A stretch of DNA of 21,259 nucleotides from CAZJCK01 sp964544635. GTDB lineage: Bacteria > Zixibacteria > MSB-5A5 > GN15 > FEB-12. The stretch covers positions 1 to 21,259 of the forward strand of contig CAZJCK010000062.1 of NCBI GenBank assembly GCA_964544635.1, read 5' to 3'. Below, one piece after another: positions 6,479 through 14,619 of this stretch (position 1 is its first letter; each line of letters begins with the position of its first letter). The translations under genes and the position numbers were made by a program. The notes below the pieces were generated by a model, which saw nothing but the letters and a program-made list of their open reading frames with translations, was not told the DNA's origin and searched no databases.

Positions 6479-9400
6479 TAGTCCTGTCCTCCGTCAGTGT
6501 CGATATGCCAGACATCGAAGACATGCTCACAGTCCCACTCCCAGTCCTCATTGCCGCCGCGGGAATAGCCCGAGCCGGAGCCGTTGTTCTGTCCTCCGTG
6601 CGCCAGTACCTTCTGGATCAACGCCTGGCGTTCTTCCTCGACCTCGCGCTGCATCGCCCGGTCGGTTTCGTAGTCGAAGTAGCGGGCACCTTCAATCCAC
6701 GTCTGTTCGCACCGCGTGTAATTCGAAAGCGGCGGACCGTTCCAGATTACGAAATCCGCATCTTTGCCGATCGCAACTGACCCGACCCGATCCTGAATAC
6801 CAAGTTGTATCGCCGGGTTAATAGTACAGAGCTTGAGCGCCTCCTCGGCACTCAGCCCGCCGTACTGCATCGACTTGGCTGCTTCGTGGTTCAACCGTCG
6901 TGCCAGCTCAGAGTTGTCCGAGTTGACACCGCAGACGATACCATGCTTGTGCATGATTGCGATATTGTACGGTATGGCGTCGTACACCTCGAACTTGTAG
7001 GCCCACCAGTCGGAGAAAGCGGATGCCATGGCGCCATGGGCTGCCATCTCCGGCGCCACCTTGTAGCCTTCGAGAATGTGGGTGAAGGTGTGCAGGCGGA
7101 AGTCAAAATCCTCGGCAAGGCGCATCAACATGAGAATCTCGGTCTGGTGATACGAATGACAGTGCACCAGCACCTCCATGTCGAGCACATCCTGGATCGT
7201 CTCCAGCCGGAGGTCGCGACGCGGCGGTACGGTCCGCTGCTTCACGTACTTCCCGAGCCGATTCCACTGCTCCCACCGTTCGGTGTATTCGCGGGCGGCA
7301 CGGAATTCGTCGCGCATGATTGTTTCGACACCCATGCGCGTTTGCGGATAACGCTCGTCCATCCGTTCGCCCCAGTTCGACTGCTTGACATTCTCTCCCA
7401 GCGCCCATTTAATCGAGCGCGGCGCGGTATCGAACTTCAACTCTTCAGGTGGAGCGCCCCATTTCAGCTTGATGACCTGGGCCTCGCCGCCAATCGGGTT
7501 GGCCGAACCATGAAGCAGGTGCGCGACCGTCGTCCCGCCGGCAAGCTGGAAATATATCGAGCGATCGTCGGCGTCGACAACATCGCCAATCCGGACTTCC
7601 GGGGTGAGCGCGTCGGTTCCCTCGTTAACGCCCCGCGAAATGGCAATATGCGAATGGGCGTCGATGATACCGGCCGTCACGTGTTTCCCGGTGCCATCGA
7701 TGACCAGTGCATCCTTCGGCGCCGTTAGATCAACGCCAACTCCACTGAATCGGCCCTTGTCGACGATGATGTCACAGTTTTCGATGATACCGGCCGTATC
7801 CGACGTCCACACCGTCGCATTGTCGATGAACAGTGTCTGCTGCTGCGGCAGTGCCTCGACACCAAACGCACGGTTCGGATAGGTCAGCCGCGATACTGGT
7901 TCCAACGGCAGCTGTTTGCTCCTGTCATTATCTACATCGGTAGTATCAGTATCCTCTGCTGCAGTTGCTCTGGCGGTCCGAACGGCCAGCCAGTCGAACT
8001 CGGCTCCATCCGCCATGACCAGCGTGCCCTGCAGGCTGTCGTCAGCAACCACCCGACCGGTCGCCCGGGCGATGCCGTCCAGCCCGAACACGGTCAGCGG
8101 AAACTGGAAACTGATGTGCTTGCGATCCGCGGCAAATGACTTGAGCTTCTCCGAGTTGTCGTCGACGGTAATCGTACCGGTCAGTTTTTTACCGGTAGTT
8201 ATCACCAGCTCTGCCGAAAACTCTCCCAGCCTTGCATCATACGTACCGGCGAGATCGACCGGCGCCGGCTCCGATAATACCGTCTCCTGTCCCGCCACCC
8301 AGACCGACTGGATGGTTGCATCAGCCGCCAGCACGTTGGTATCGGCAATAAAGAAGTTGGCCAGCATACCCATTTCGAGAGTGCCGGTCACGTTGTCGAC
8401 GCCGCACAGTTTGGCAGGGACGGTGGTCAGTGCCGCCAGGGCAGCCGCTTCGGAAAGACCGCAGCGAATGGCTTTGCGAACGTTGCTCAGGAAGTCGTCC
8501 GATTTCGGGAGGCGGTGTGTCGTGAAGGCAAATTCGATACCATGATCGGCCAGCGCCAGGGGATTGAACGGCGCCTGTTCCCAGTCGCGCAGTTCTGCGA
8601 GGGTAGCGTCGAGCGCAACCTCAGCAGTTGAAACATCCGGTGCGTCCGGAAAATCAACCGGTACAATCAGCGACGCACCAACATCCCTGATCAGGTCCAC
8701 CCGTTCATACTCATCGCCACTGCCGGCATGAATGAAGGTACGTCCGAATTCATCGGCGATCCTGGCCGCCCGCAGCAGGCTGAACTTATCGCTGGTTTCG
8801 AAGACTATCGGGCGATCACGATGCTGATTCAGCGCGTCGAGCGTGGCATTGAATTCCGGCTGCGGCTGCTTTGGATTGACCTTCCAGGCTGCCCTGGCAT
8901 CTCGGTACCAGTCGGCATCGAGGAGCGTCTGACGGATCAGCGCGATCGAACCCATCAGCGAACTGGGATACTGCTGGTGCGACGTGCCTTTGTCAAACGA
9001 CGCAAACGGCATCGTCACCGGTTCCAGCAGGAGCATATTCGGCAGGCCGTCCCCGAGCAGCGTAACGAAGCCGTTACCCCGGAAAATACCGTCGAAGCGT
9101 GCCGAGTGCACAGTGGTGAAGCCCTGCTTCATGAGTTGCTCGGATGTTTTGCTGTCGGGCTTGAAGCGTTCCGACCAGTCATGGTGGGCGTGGATGGCGT
9201 CATTCGAGGATCCGCCACCGGTACGATCAGCCGTGTACTTGGGATCACGCGGCCTCGGCCCCCGTTGCTCCGCGGCATCGGACAAACCGTAATCGGTATA
9301 CGGATCGACAAAACCTGGGAAGATATACTTGCCGGCCAGGTCAATCACCCGGGCGTCCGACGGTATCGGTACTTTGCGGCCGACGCCGACGACATGGCCG

Positions 9401-9621
9401 CTGTCGATCAACAGAACGGCGGAATCGATTCGTTGCTCCGGCGACACGATCACATACGCATTGATCAGCGCAAACTTCTGTGGTGGGTTCTCGCGTATAC
9501 CCCGCTGCGGTTCACTGCTGGCGCCTGGAATGTCGAGCGCTGCGGCGAAGCAAAGTGCCGGCAACATGAGAAATAGTAAGGCCCCCGCGATCCTGGAGGT
9601 GGACAGGCATGCGTTCGTCAT
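6478..9621 (-). CDS. Secreted two-domain amidohydrolase, C-half active
   Basis: A 1047-residue exported protein made of two amidohydrolase units. A signal peptide covers 1-27. Unit one (about 48-450) has the fold signatures (FPGFVDPYTDYG at 101-112, GTLEMGMLANFFIAD) but no HxH. A beta-rich linker follows (about 458-550), then an acidic low-complexity link (551-570). Unit two (about 595-985) keeps the metal site: HSH at 656-658, His820/His822, His844/His848 and Asp902 in NSDN. Lys718 in VIKLKWG could be a carboxylated bridging lysine. Homologous proteins are annotated as imidazolonepropionase-like or aminoacylproline-type hydrolases; the real substrate is unknown. The tail (1005-1047) is Gly/Asp-rich. 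GGGAG five bases before the ATG supports the start. It is first in the operon with the 436-residue amidohydrolase. Confidence 0.87.
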   Translation of the reverse strand: MTNACLSTSRIAGALLFLMLPALCFAAALDIPGASSEPQRGIRENPPQKFALINAYVIVSPEQRIDSAVLLIDSGHVVGVGRKVPIPSDARVIDLAGKYIFPGFVDPYTDYGLSDAAEQRGPRPRDPKYTADRTGGGSSNDAIHAHHDWSERFKPDSKTSEQLMKQGFTTVHSARFDGIFRGNGFVTLLGDGLPNMLLLEPVTMPFASFDKGTSHQQYPSSLMGSIALIRQTLLDADWYRDARAAWKVNPKQPQPEFNATLDALNQHRDRPIVFETSDKFSLLRAARIADEFGRTFIHAGSGDEYERVDLIRDVGASLIVPVDFPDAPDVSTAEVALDATLAELRDWEQAPFNPLALADHGIEFAFTTHRLPKSDDFLSNVRKAIRCGLSEAAALAALTTVPAKLCGVDNVTGTLEMGMLANFFIADTNVLAADATIQSVWVAGQETVLSEPAPVDLAGTYDARLGEFSAELVITTGKKLTGTITVDDNSEKLKSFAADRKHISFQFPLTVFGLDGIARATGRVVADDSLQGTLVMADGAEFDWLAVRTARATAAEDTDTTDVDNDRSKQLPLEPVSRLTYPNRAFGVEALPQQQTLFIDNATVWTSDTAGIIENCDIIVDKGRFSGVGVDLTAPKDALVIDGTGKHVTAGIIDAHSHIAISRGVNEGTDALTPEVRIGDVVDADDRSIYFQLAGGTTVAHLLHGSANPIGGEAQVIKLKWGAPPEELKFDTAPRSIKWALGENVKQSNWGERMDERYPQTRMGVETIMRDEFRAAREYTERWEQWNRLGKYVKQRTVPPRRDLRLETIQDVLDMEVLVHCHSYHQTEILMLMRLAEDFDFRLHTFTHILEGYKVAPEMAAHGAMASAFSDWWAYKFEVYDAIPYNIAIMHKHGIVCGVNSDNSELARRLNHEAAKSMQYGGLSAEEALKLCTINPAIQLGIQDRVGSVAIGKDADFVIWNGPPLSNYTRCEQTWIEGARYFDYETDRAMQREVEEERQALIQKVLAHGGQNNGSGSGYSRGGNEDWEWDCEHVFDVWHIDTDGGQD

Positions 9622-9648
9622 GGTGCTCCCTCGTACATTTCATTATCT

Positions 9649-9706
9649 GCGACCGGACGAGAAGCGGAGGGGTTGGGATGATCAGGACTCTAAAGCGCCC
9701 GGTCGC
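9649..9706 (-). promoter_or_regulatory. Long-range inverted repeat in amidohydrolase leader
   Basis: GCGACCGG (9649-9656) and CCGGTCGC (9699-9706) are perfect 8-base complements 42 bases apart, inside the predicted 5' leader between the promoter (9739-9767) and the ATG at 9621. The leader could fold into a domain ending about 27 bases before the start codon. No known riboswitch class is recognised. Confidence 0.3.
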
Positions 9707-9738
9707 GACTACTGTTGTTTCCAATCCGTAAGCGACCA

Positions 9739-9767
9739 AGTATGGCCAATCTTTGCAATCTTGGCAA
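9739..9767 (-). promoter_or_regulatory. Promoter of the amidohydrolase operon
   Basis: Reading leftward, TTGCCA (9767-9762), a 17-base spacer and CATACT (9744-9739) make a sound sigma70-like promoter. The leader before the ATG is about 110 bases long. Confidence 0.55.
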
Positions 9768-9781
9768 CGACAATTCTCAGC

Positions 9782-9813
9782 AAAAGAAAACCGGGGACAC
9801 GCTGTATCCCCGG
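9782..9813 (-). terminator. Rho-independent terminator of the SBBP gene
   Basis: CCGGGGA pairs with TCCCCGG (9791-9797 with 9807-9813). On the minus strand it is followed by TTTTCTTTT (9790-9782). It starts 29 bases after the stop codon of the large surface-protein gene, a textbook position. Confidence 0.85.
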
Positions 9814-9841
9814 TAACCCGTGCATTCCCTGGGGGGAACCT

Positions 9842-10075
9842 CTATGGACAGTCGGCGGGACCGGGCCCTCCGCTGAACAGAAAATCGACAAAGGCGCTCA
9901 GATCTACTGGGTCGGCCTCCTCGTTGCCCACGCCATTGAAATTTGCCTCTTCCGGACAGGGCGGGGGTGGTCCGCCGCCAAACAGGAAGTCGACGAGGTA
10001 CGAAAGATCGACCGGATCAACCGTATCCATCGCATCGCCATCCATATTCCCGCGCAGCGGATCAACACAGCAGCC
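9842..10075 (-). other. Dockerin-like C-terminal doublet (protein domain)
   Basis: The last 77 residues begin GCCV and contain two similar halves, each a short Asp/Asn-rich loop followed by VDLSYLVDFLFGGG or VDLSAFVDFLFSGG, with cysteines closing each half. It resembles type I dockerin repeats and the C-terminal doublets of many secreted proteins in Zixibacteria-like genomes. The gene at 13253 ends with the same layout. A role in surface attachment or sorting is inference. Confidence 0.65.
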
Positions 10076-13016
10076 GACATCACAGGCATCGCCGATGCCG
10101 TTGCTGTCAGCATCGGCCTGGGTCGGATTGGACACGAACGGGCAGTTGTCATCGGGGCAGGTGTTGGCCGGGAAACCGGGATTGCCGAAGCCGTCACCAT
10201 CAGTATCGGTACAGGTATCACAACTGTCACCAATGCCGTCGCTGTCGGCGTCCTCCTGCAGAGGATTGGCCACACTCAGGCAGTTGTCGCAGCTGTCGCC
10301 GACGCCATCGGCATCGACATCATCCTGCGCCGCATTGAATATTTCCGGACAATTATCGTCGGGACATCCGGTATTGCCGAGGCCCGGATCACCGAAGCCA
10401 TCGCCGTCCGTATCAATGCAATCGTCACACGGGTCGCCGATGCCGTCACCGTCAAGATCATCCTGCGTCGGGTTGGCTACCGTCGGGCAATTATCGTCGG
10501 GGCAGGTATTCTGCGGAAAGCCCGGATCGCCATAGCCGTCACCGTCGGTATCGGTGCAGTCGTCGCAGTCGTCACCGATACCATCGCCGTCAACATCCGA
10601 CTGAAGCGGATTGGCAAGCGTCGGACAGTTATCGCACACGTCGCCCACGCCATCACCGTCACCATCCTCCTGTCCAACATTGGATATGGTCGGGCAGTTG
10701 TCGTCGGGACATTCGTTTTCCGGATTGCCCGGATCACCGAAGCCGTCACCGTCGGAGTCAATGCAGATAATCTCCTGCTGTACGATGCGAGTCACGAACA
10801 GGTCAAAACCGTCGGTCAGGGTGTCGATCGGCGAGTTCAGCGTAGGGAAGAACGGTGAGCCGGTGTAACCGGTGATGAAGGCGTCGCGGACATTGTCCAG
10901 AACTACACCATAGCCAAAATCGACTCGGAAACCACCGAAGTAGGTGCTGAACTCGAGAGCATCGCCGGTTGGAGACAGGGTCGTAATCAACACGTCGAAC
11001 TGGCCGTTGAAGGTGCCGTCAAGCGGATCGGCCGTGGGATAGTTGGTCGATGAGGTAGAACCGATCAGTGTTAAGCGGCCATCGCCGGCAACATCCGCCC
11101 GCGACATCAGGTCGGCGCCGGAGCCACCCAGGTAGGTCGAGTATTCGAGGGAATCGCCGCTCGTCGGCATCTTCGTCACGAAAATATCGAACTCGGCATT
11201 GGCGGTAGCATCGAACGCCTGCTTGGCAGGGAAGTTCGACGACCGGGTATAGCCGGACACATAAATCTTATCCGAATTGTCGACATCAATGTCGCCACCA
11301 AAGTCGGCTCCGTCGCCGCCCAGGTAACTGCTGAAGATGAGAGAGGAGAGGTCGGAGGTCAGACGCGCCACGAAGGCATCCTCGAGGCCGGGGCTGTTGT
11401 GCGTACCGTCGTATGCCGCCGCCAGCGGGAAATCTTCCGAGATAGTGTAGCCGCTGACGACGATGTCGCCACCGCTCAGGAACGCGAGGCCGAGCGCATA
11501 ATCTGTCAGGCTGCCGCCAAAGAATGTCGCGGCCTCCAGAGAAGCGCCTCCCGACGCCACGCTCACCAGAAACCCATCCTGGCCGCCGCTCAGACTGGCC
11601 TGGTACGGCGTGCCGGCGGTCGGAAAGTCGCTGGAGAGAGTTCGTCCGGCGACAAAGGCCCGGCCGGAACCGTCGACCTTGATCACAGCGCCGGCATCGA
11701 CATCACTGCCGCCAAGATAACTGCTGTAATTGAGGGTGGTGCCGTCCGACGACAACTCGCAGACGAAGGCGTCGCGCAAGCCGCCGGAACTGGCCTGCAG
11801 CGCCGATACGGTCGGGAAGTCGGTCGCTTCTGTATATCCGGTGATCCAGGACGTCCCACCGCCGTCAACCGCGATCCCCAGCGCCTGGTCATCGCCATCA
11901 CTGCCGCCAAGGTAGGTTGCGAACAGCACGCTGTCGCCTTCCGGCGTCAACTTCAACACCATGGCGTCGAAACCGTCGATACCGCCACCATTGTAGGTGG
12001 GGTCAAAGCCGCTGGTGAACGGAAAGTCCGACGACGCCACGGCCATGGCGATATAGGCGTTGCCCTGCGAATCTATGCCGATATCGCGGCCCAGATCGTT
12101 GGCGGTACCGCCCAGCAGGGCGCTGTATTCGAGCACCGGGTCAATTACCAGCTCGATTCGGCCATTAATACTTTTTCACGGTATAAAAAATATGTTGATC
12201 AGGATGACGTGGTCAAGATGAGGGAAATAGAGCATGAAATCCAGGTATNNNNNNNNNNGCGGTATCGTACGTCGGGTCCAGCGCCAGCCCGACGGTATTG
12301 TCATTGACCTTAACGTATGATACGGCGACCTCAGTCGACCGGCCGTCGATCACCTGAAACGCCACCGGGGCCGCGACGGTCACGTCACGCAGGGGCGTTT
12401 GAAGCACCAGGTCGCCATTGTCACTAACGGTAACACCGCTGACACCCTCGTGGCGGATCTTGATCTGCGATGGATCGGCGCCAGGGGCGACAACGAAGTC
12501 ATATTCCAGCTTGCCGTCGCGAGAATAATAGACAATATCGATCCCGTCGTAGGCATCGGTATAGGCTGCCGACGGCCAGGCCGGGACATTGGTGGCCCAG
12601 CGTGATCGATCATTGCCGATGAAAAAATTGTAACTGCCGATTGGCCGCTCAATCTGCACCGTCGGGCGCTGCAGAGATGCGCCGGGGAAGGTGGCCCGAA
12701 CGAAATGGTGTCGCGATGGCGGCAGCGTTTCCGCAAGGTGGGGGAAAGCATAGATTGAATCTGCGATCTCATAAGCACTATGAAACTGATAGTAGATGCC
12801 GTCGGACGTCAGCCAGGCGGTGCCATACGCCAAATCTGCGCGGAAACCGACTGTCTCGGCGAACTGTCCCCGGTTTTCTATGAATCGTACAGCCTTCGAT
12901 CCGTTATCAATCGGAGCGTGTCGGTCTGGCCCTGCTACCGTCCCTGCAAATCCCCCGGCTACGAATACGTAAAGCCCAACCCAGACGGCTGTTGCCAACG
13001 GTGTTACTCTTGTCAC
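9842..13016 (-). CDS. SBBP/TSP3/dockerin-like surface protein, split by gap
   Basis: One secreted protein of about 1,030 residues, interrupted only by the scaffold gap. Right part (12259-13016): signal peptide, then the conserved N-terminal domain of SBBP-repeat proteins (ENRGQF, YNFFIGNDRS, YDGIDIVYYSRDGKLEYDFVV). Left part: ELVIDPVLEYS joins straight on, then seven SBBP repeats, each beginning like YSTYLGGS, plausibly a seven-bladed propeller. Ten 23-residue TSP3 calcium-binding units follow, and a 77-residue dockerin-like doublet (two D-x-V-D-L-S-x-x-V-D-F-L-F motifs). Family knowledge places such proteins on or outside the cell, in adhesion or binding. The frame opens at a TTG (13028), but GGGAG five bases before the GTG at 13016 decides for GTG. 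A strong promoter lies upstream and a terminator downstream. Confidence 0.85.
10076..10765 (-). repeat. Ten TSP3 units, (ABBAB) twice
   Basis: The 690 bases encode exactly ten in-phase 23-residue units, each starting with Cys. Type A has D-x-D-G-D-G-[FY]-G-x-P-G, then CPDDN. Type B starts CPxxxNxxQ, then D-x-D-G-x-G-x-C-D. The order from the N-terminus is A B B A B A B B A B. Units 1-5 and 6-10 match position by position (CID in 1 and 6, NPLQ in 3 and 8, CTD with NTCPDDN in 4 and 9, NPTQ in 5 and 10), so a 345-bp pentamer was duplicated. Confidence 0.9.
10776..12139 (-). repeat. Seven SBBP repeats (protein repeat)
   Basis: Seven successive units begin with an aromatic-rich YLGG motif: YSALLGG, FATYLGGS, YSSYLGGS, AATFFGGS, FSSYLGGD, YSTYLGGS and FSTYFGGF. 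Most continue with a V-D strand, a G-x-T-x-S-x-x-F-P turn and D-x-F-V. Unit length is roughly 60 residues. Seven units would close one beta-propeller. Confidence 0.75.
12158..12248. other. AT-rich foreign piece abutting the gap
   Basis: The surface-protein frame, read leftward from the gap, does not enter this piece: it has an in-frame TGA at 12178-12176 and no SBBP similarity. By hand count, 29 of the 85 bases from 12164 to 12248 are G or C, far below the flanks. The plus strand is open for 29 codons and reads like a charged helical protein (SRYKKYVDQDD, then VVKMREIEHEIQV). A chimeric contig end is the simplest explanation; an element inserted in the gene is the alternative. Confidence 0.6.
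12249..12258. other. Scaffold gap (10 N)
   Basis: Ten N characters inside the SBBP gene. Ten is a placeholder length, so the true distance is unknown. Protein logic (YDTA on the right, IELVIDP on the left, against the usual YD-x4-LVIDP of the family) suggests little or nothing is missing. Confidence 0.95.
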
Positions 13017-13021
13017 AGCAG

Positions 13022-13026
13022 CTCCC
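13022..13026 (-). promoter_or_regulatory. Ribosome binding site fixing GTG start
   Basis: On the minus strand GGGAG lies five bases before the GTG at 13016 and overlaps the upstream TTG at 13028. This makes GTG the start of the SBBP protein. Confidence 0.65.
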
Positions 13027-13095
13027 AACAGCAGTTGCGACGAACGGTGATCGTCTTAGTGGGGTACCGGATGTGTATCCTGAATGCTCACAATT

Positions 13096-13124
13096 AGTTT
13101 AGGCCACAAGACGATTTCTGTCAA
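13096..13124 (-). promoter_or_regulatory. Strong promoter of the SBBP gene
   Basis: Reading leftward, TTGACA (13124-13119), 17 bases and TAAACT (13101-13096) closely match the sigma70 consensus. The leader is about 70 bases. The -35 is one arm of the inverted repeat TGTCAA-N6-TTGACA (13119-13136), so a dimeric regulator could overlap it. Confidence 0.7.
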
Positions 13125-13252
13125 GACAAATTGACATGTGAATTACTTAACTTATCGGCAGACTGCCAGGAATCTTCGCCCCGATTTTGGATCTGGCTCC
13201 GGTGGCAGCACCGAGGTTCCGGCAACGCCGTAACGCCTGCTCGGCTCTCCAG

Positions 13253-14371
13253 CTACTGCCCGGGACATGGCAACGGCGGCCATCCCGTGACGAAGAGAAA
13301 GTCGACCAGCCAGATGGCATCGCTCAAGTTGGCTCTCCCATCATGATTCATGTCCGCTTCATCCAAACAGCACGGTGCCGTACCGCCCCGGAAGAAATAG
13401 TCAATCATGTAAGCAATGTCGATCACAGTCGGATAGTAACCGCCGTCACAATCGATGTCACCAGTAATGCCGACGCAGCACCCCTCGCAGACGTTGCCGA
13501 CGCCATCACCATCATCATCCGCCTGATCGGGATTGAATACCAGTGGGCAGTTGTCGTCAGGACACGCATTGCCGGCATAACCCGGATCACCGTAACCGTC
13601 ACCGTCGGTATCAACACAATCGTCGCATACGTCGCCGATACCATCGCCGTCATCGTCAGACTGCGACGAATTTGCAACCGTGGGGCAGTTATCACAAAGG
13701 TCGCCGCTGCCGTCGAGGTCGACGTCGGCCTGGTCCGGATTTGCCACTGTCGGGCAGTTATCGCATACCCCGGCGACACCGTCACCATCCGGGTCGGGCT
13801 GAAAAGCGCAACTGTCGAATTCGAAACAGTGCGGTCCATCCCAGCCCGGCAGGAACGGCTGGGCGCCGGTCACTGCCCAGATCCAGTAGTTGTTGGGCCG
13901 GTAGAACGACGAGTCGATACAAATCGTCGCACCGTGAGCTTCCCGTCCAATCGGCGGAATCTTGACCCTGAACACTATTTCATCGAAGCCGTCCGGTATC
14001 CCCGGTTTCTGCAGCCGGAAGCCGCCAAAGCCAAGGGTATCGGCCGCCATTCCATCAACGCTGTACGGGTTCAAGAAGAAGTTCTCGACCATCTCGGCGG
14101 TAACCACGCCGGTTGTCTCGCCGAGGGTTGTGTCCCAAGTGATGGGATCATCAGAATAGACCCGCAGGCCGAGCGTGTAAAGCGTGATGTTCAGTCCGGT
14201 GTTGTTGGTGAGTCTAATGAAATAAGTGATCGTGTCGTCGGTAGACAACTTACCGTTGGCGTTAAGCCCCGAGACATGATCCAGCGACAAGCTGCCGTCC
14301 TGCCCCCATACCGCCACACACGGCAGGCAGAGCAGCAGACAAAGCGCCAGCGAGGGGAGAGTACGTCGCAT
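13253..14371 (-). CDS. Secreted TSP3/dockerin-like surface protein
   Basis: A 372-residue exported protein. A signal peptide covers 1-23 (ending AVWGQ). Residues about 25-185 form a beta-rich domain of unknown family (SLDHVSGL, ITYFIRLTNNTGLNITLYTLGL), similar in style to secreted cohesin-like or adhesin domains; I do not recognise it further. A truncated TSP3 unit and four full 23-residue TSP3 units in order B B A B follow. The last 75 residues are a dockerin-like doublet beginning CCVGITGD, with VIDIAYMIDYFF and NLSDAIWLVDFLF. The C-terminal half matches the neighbouring SBBP protein in plan. GGGAGGA shortly before the ATG supports the start. It has its own promoter. Calcium-dependent surface structure is expected from the repeats. 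Confidence 0.85.
   Translation of the reverse strand: MRRTLPSLALCLLLCLPCVAVWGQDGSLSLDHVSGLNANGKLSTDDTITYFIRLTNNTGLNITLYTLGLRVYSDDPITWDTTLGETTGVVTAEMVENFFLNPYSVDGMAADTLGFGGFRLQKPGIPDGFDEIVFRVKIPPIGREAHGATICIDSSFYRPNNYWIWAVTGAQPFLPGWDGPHCFEFDSCAFQPDPDGDGVAGVCDNCPTVANPDQADVDLDGSGDLCDNCPTVANSSQSDDDGDGIGDVCDDCVDTDGDGYGDPGYAGNACPDDNCPLVFNPDQADDDGDGVGNVCEGCCVGITGDIDCDGGYYPTVIDIAYMIDYFFRGGTAPCCLDEADMNHDGRANLSDAIWLVDFLFVTGWPPLPCPGQ
13481..13810 (-). repeat. TSP3 block: partial unit plus BBAB
   Basis: Four complete 23-residue units occupy 13481-13756 (CPTVANPDQ, CPTVANSSQ, CVDTDGDGYG and CPLVFNPDQ types), preceded by an 18-residue, five-residue-shorter B-like unit (13757-13810). The B B A B order equals the last four units of each pentamer in the neighbouring gene. 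Confidence 0.85.
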
Positions 14372-14477
14372 GGCTTTCCTCCCTGGGAAACCTGTTCAAT
14401 GTACTGAAATGTCAGACTCGGAATTCGCGTCGTGGTGTGAACAGACGACGGTTGTTAAGCGAACACCCTATGCTCAC

Positions 14478-14506
14478 AACATACCTAATACGGTCCATAT
14501 CGTCAA
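14478..14506 (-). promoter_or_regulatory. Promoter of the TSP3 surface gene
   Basis: Reading leftward, TTGACG (14506-14501), 17 bases and TATGTT (14483-14478). It diverges from the symporter promoter, the two -35 boxes being about 32 bases apart. Confidence 0.6.
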
Positions 14507-14538
14507 GCGCTAATGCACAATGCGATCCCAGATAGCGT

Positions 14539-14567
14539 TTGCGCCCTGCTGTATTCTTTTCTATACT
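14539..14567 (+). promoter_or_regulatory. Promoter of the symporter gene
   Basis: TTGCGC (14539-14544), 17 bases and TATACT (14562-14567), 52 bases before the ATG. The -10 is near consensus. Confidence 0.6.
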
Positions 14568-14619
14568 GCCGTCCATGCGATCCCGCACGGACACGATCGT
14601 AACCTGAAACGCAGCCGGT

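Noticed and set aside
10076..10765. CRISPR-like regular spacing
   Set aside because: The 69-bp periodicity is protein-coding and in phase, with repeats degenerate at third positions and no unique spacers.
9329..10858. 509-codon plus-strand open frame
   Set aside because: It is antisense to the TSP3 array and amidohydrolase start. Its own repeats are just the complement of the Asp-rich repeats, and no domain or ribosome site supports it.
11399..12307. Plus-strand open frame running through the N gap
   Set aside because: Antisense to SBBP repeats. Only its last 29 codons before the gap look protein-like, and these belong to the foreign piece, not to a continuous gene.
13187..14407. 406-codon plus-strand open frame
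   Set aside because: Antisense shadow of the TSP3/dockerin-like gene, with the same complementary repeat pattern; the minus-strand gene has a signal peptide and a strong ribosome site.
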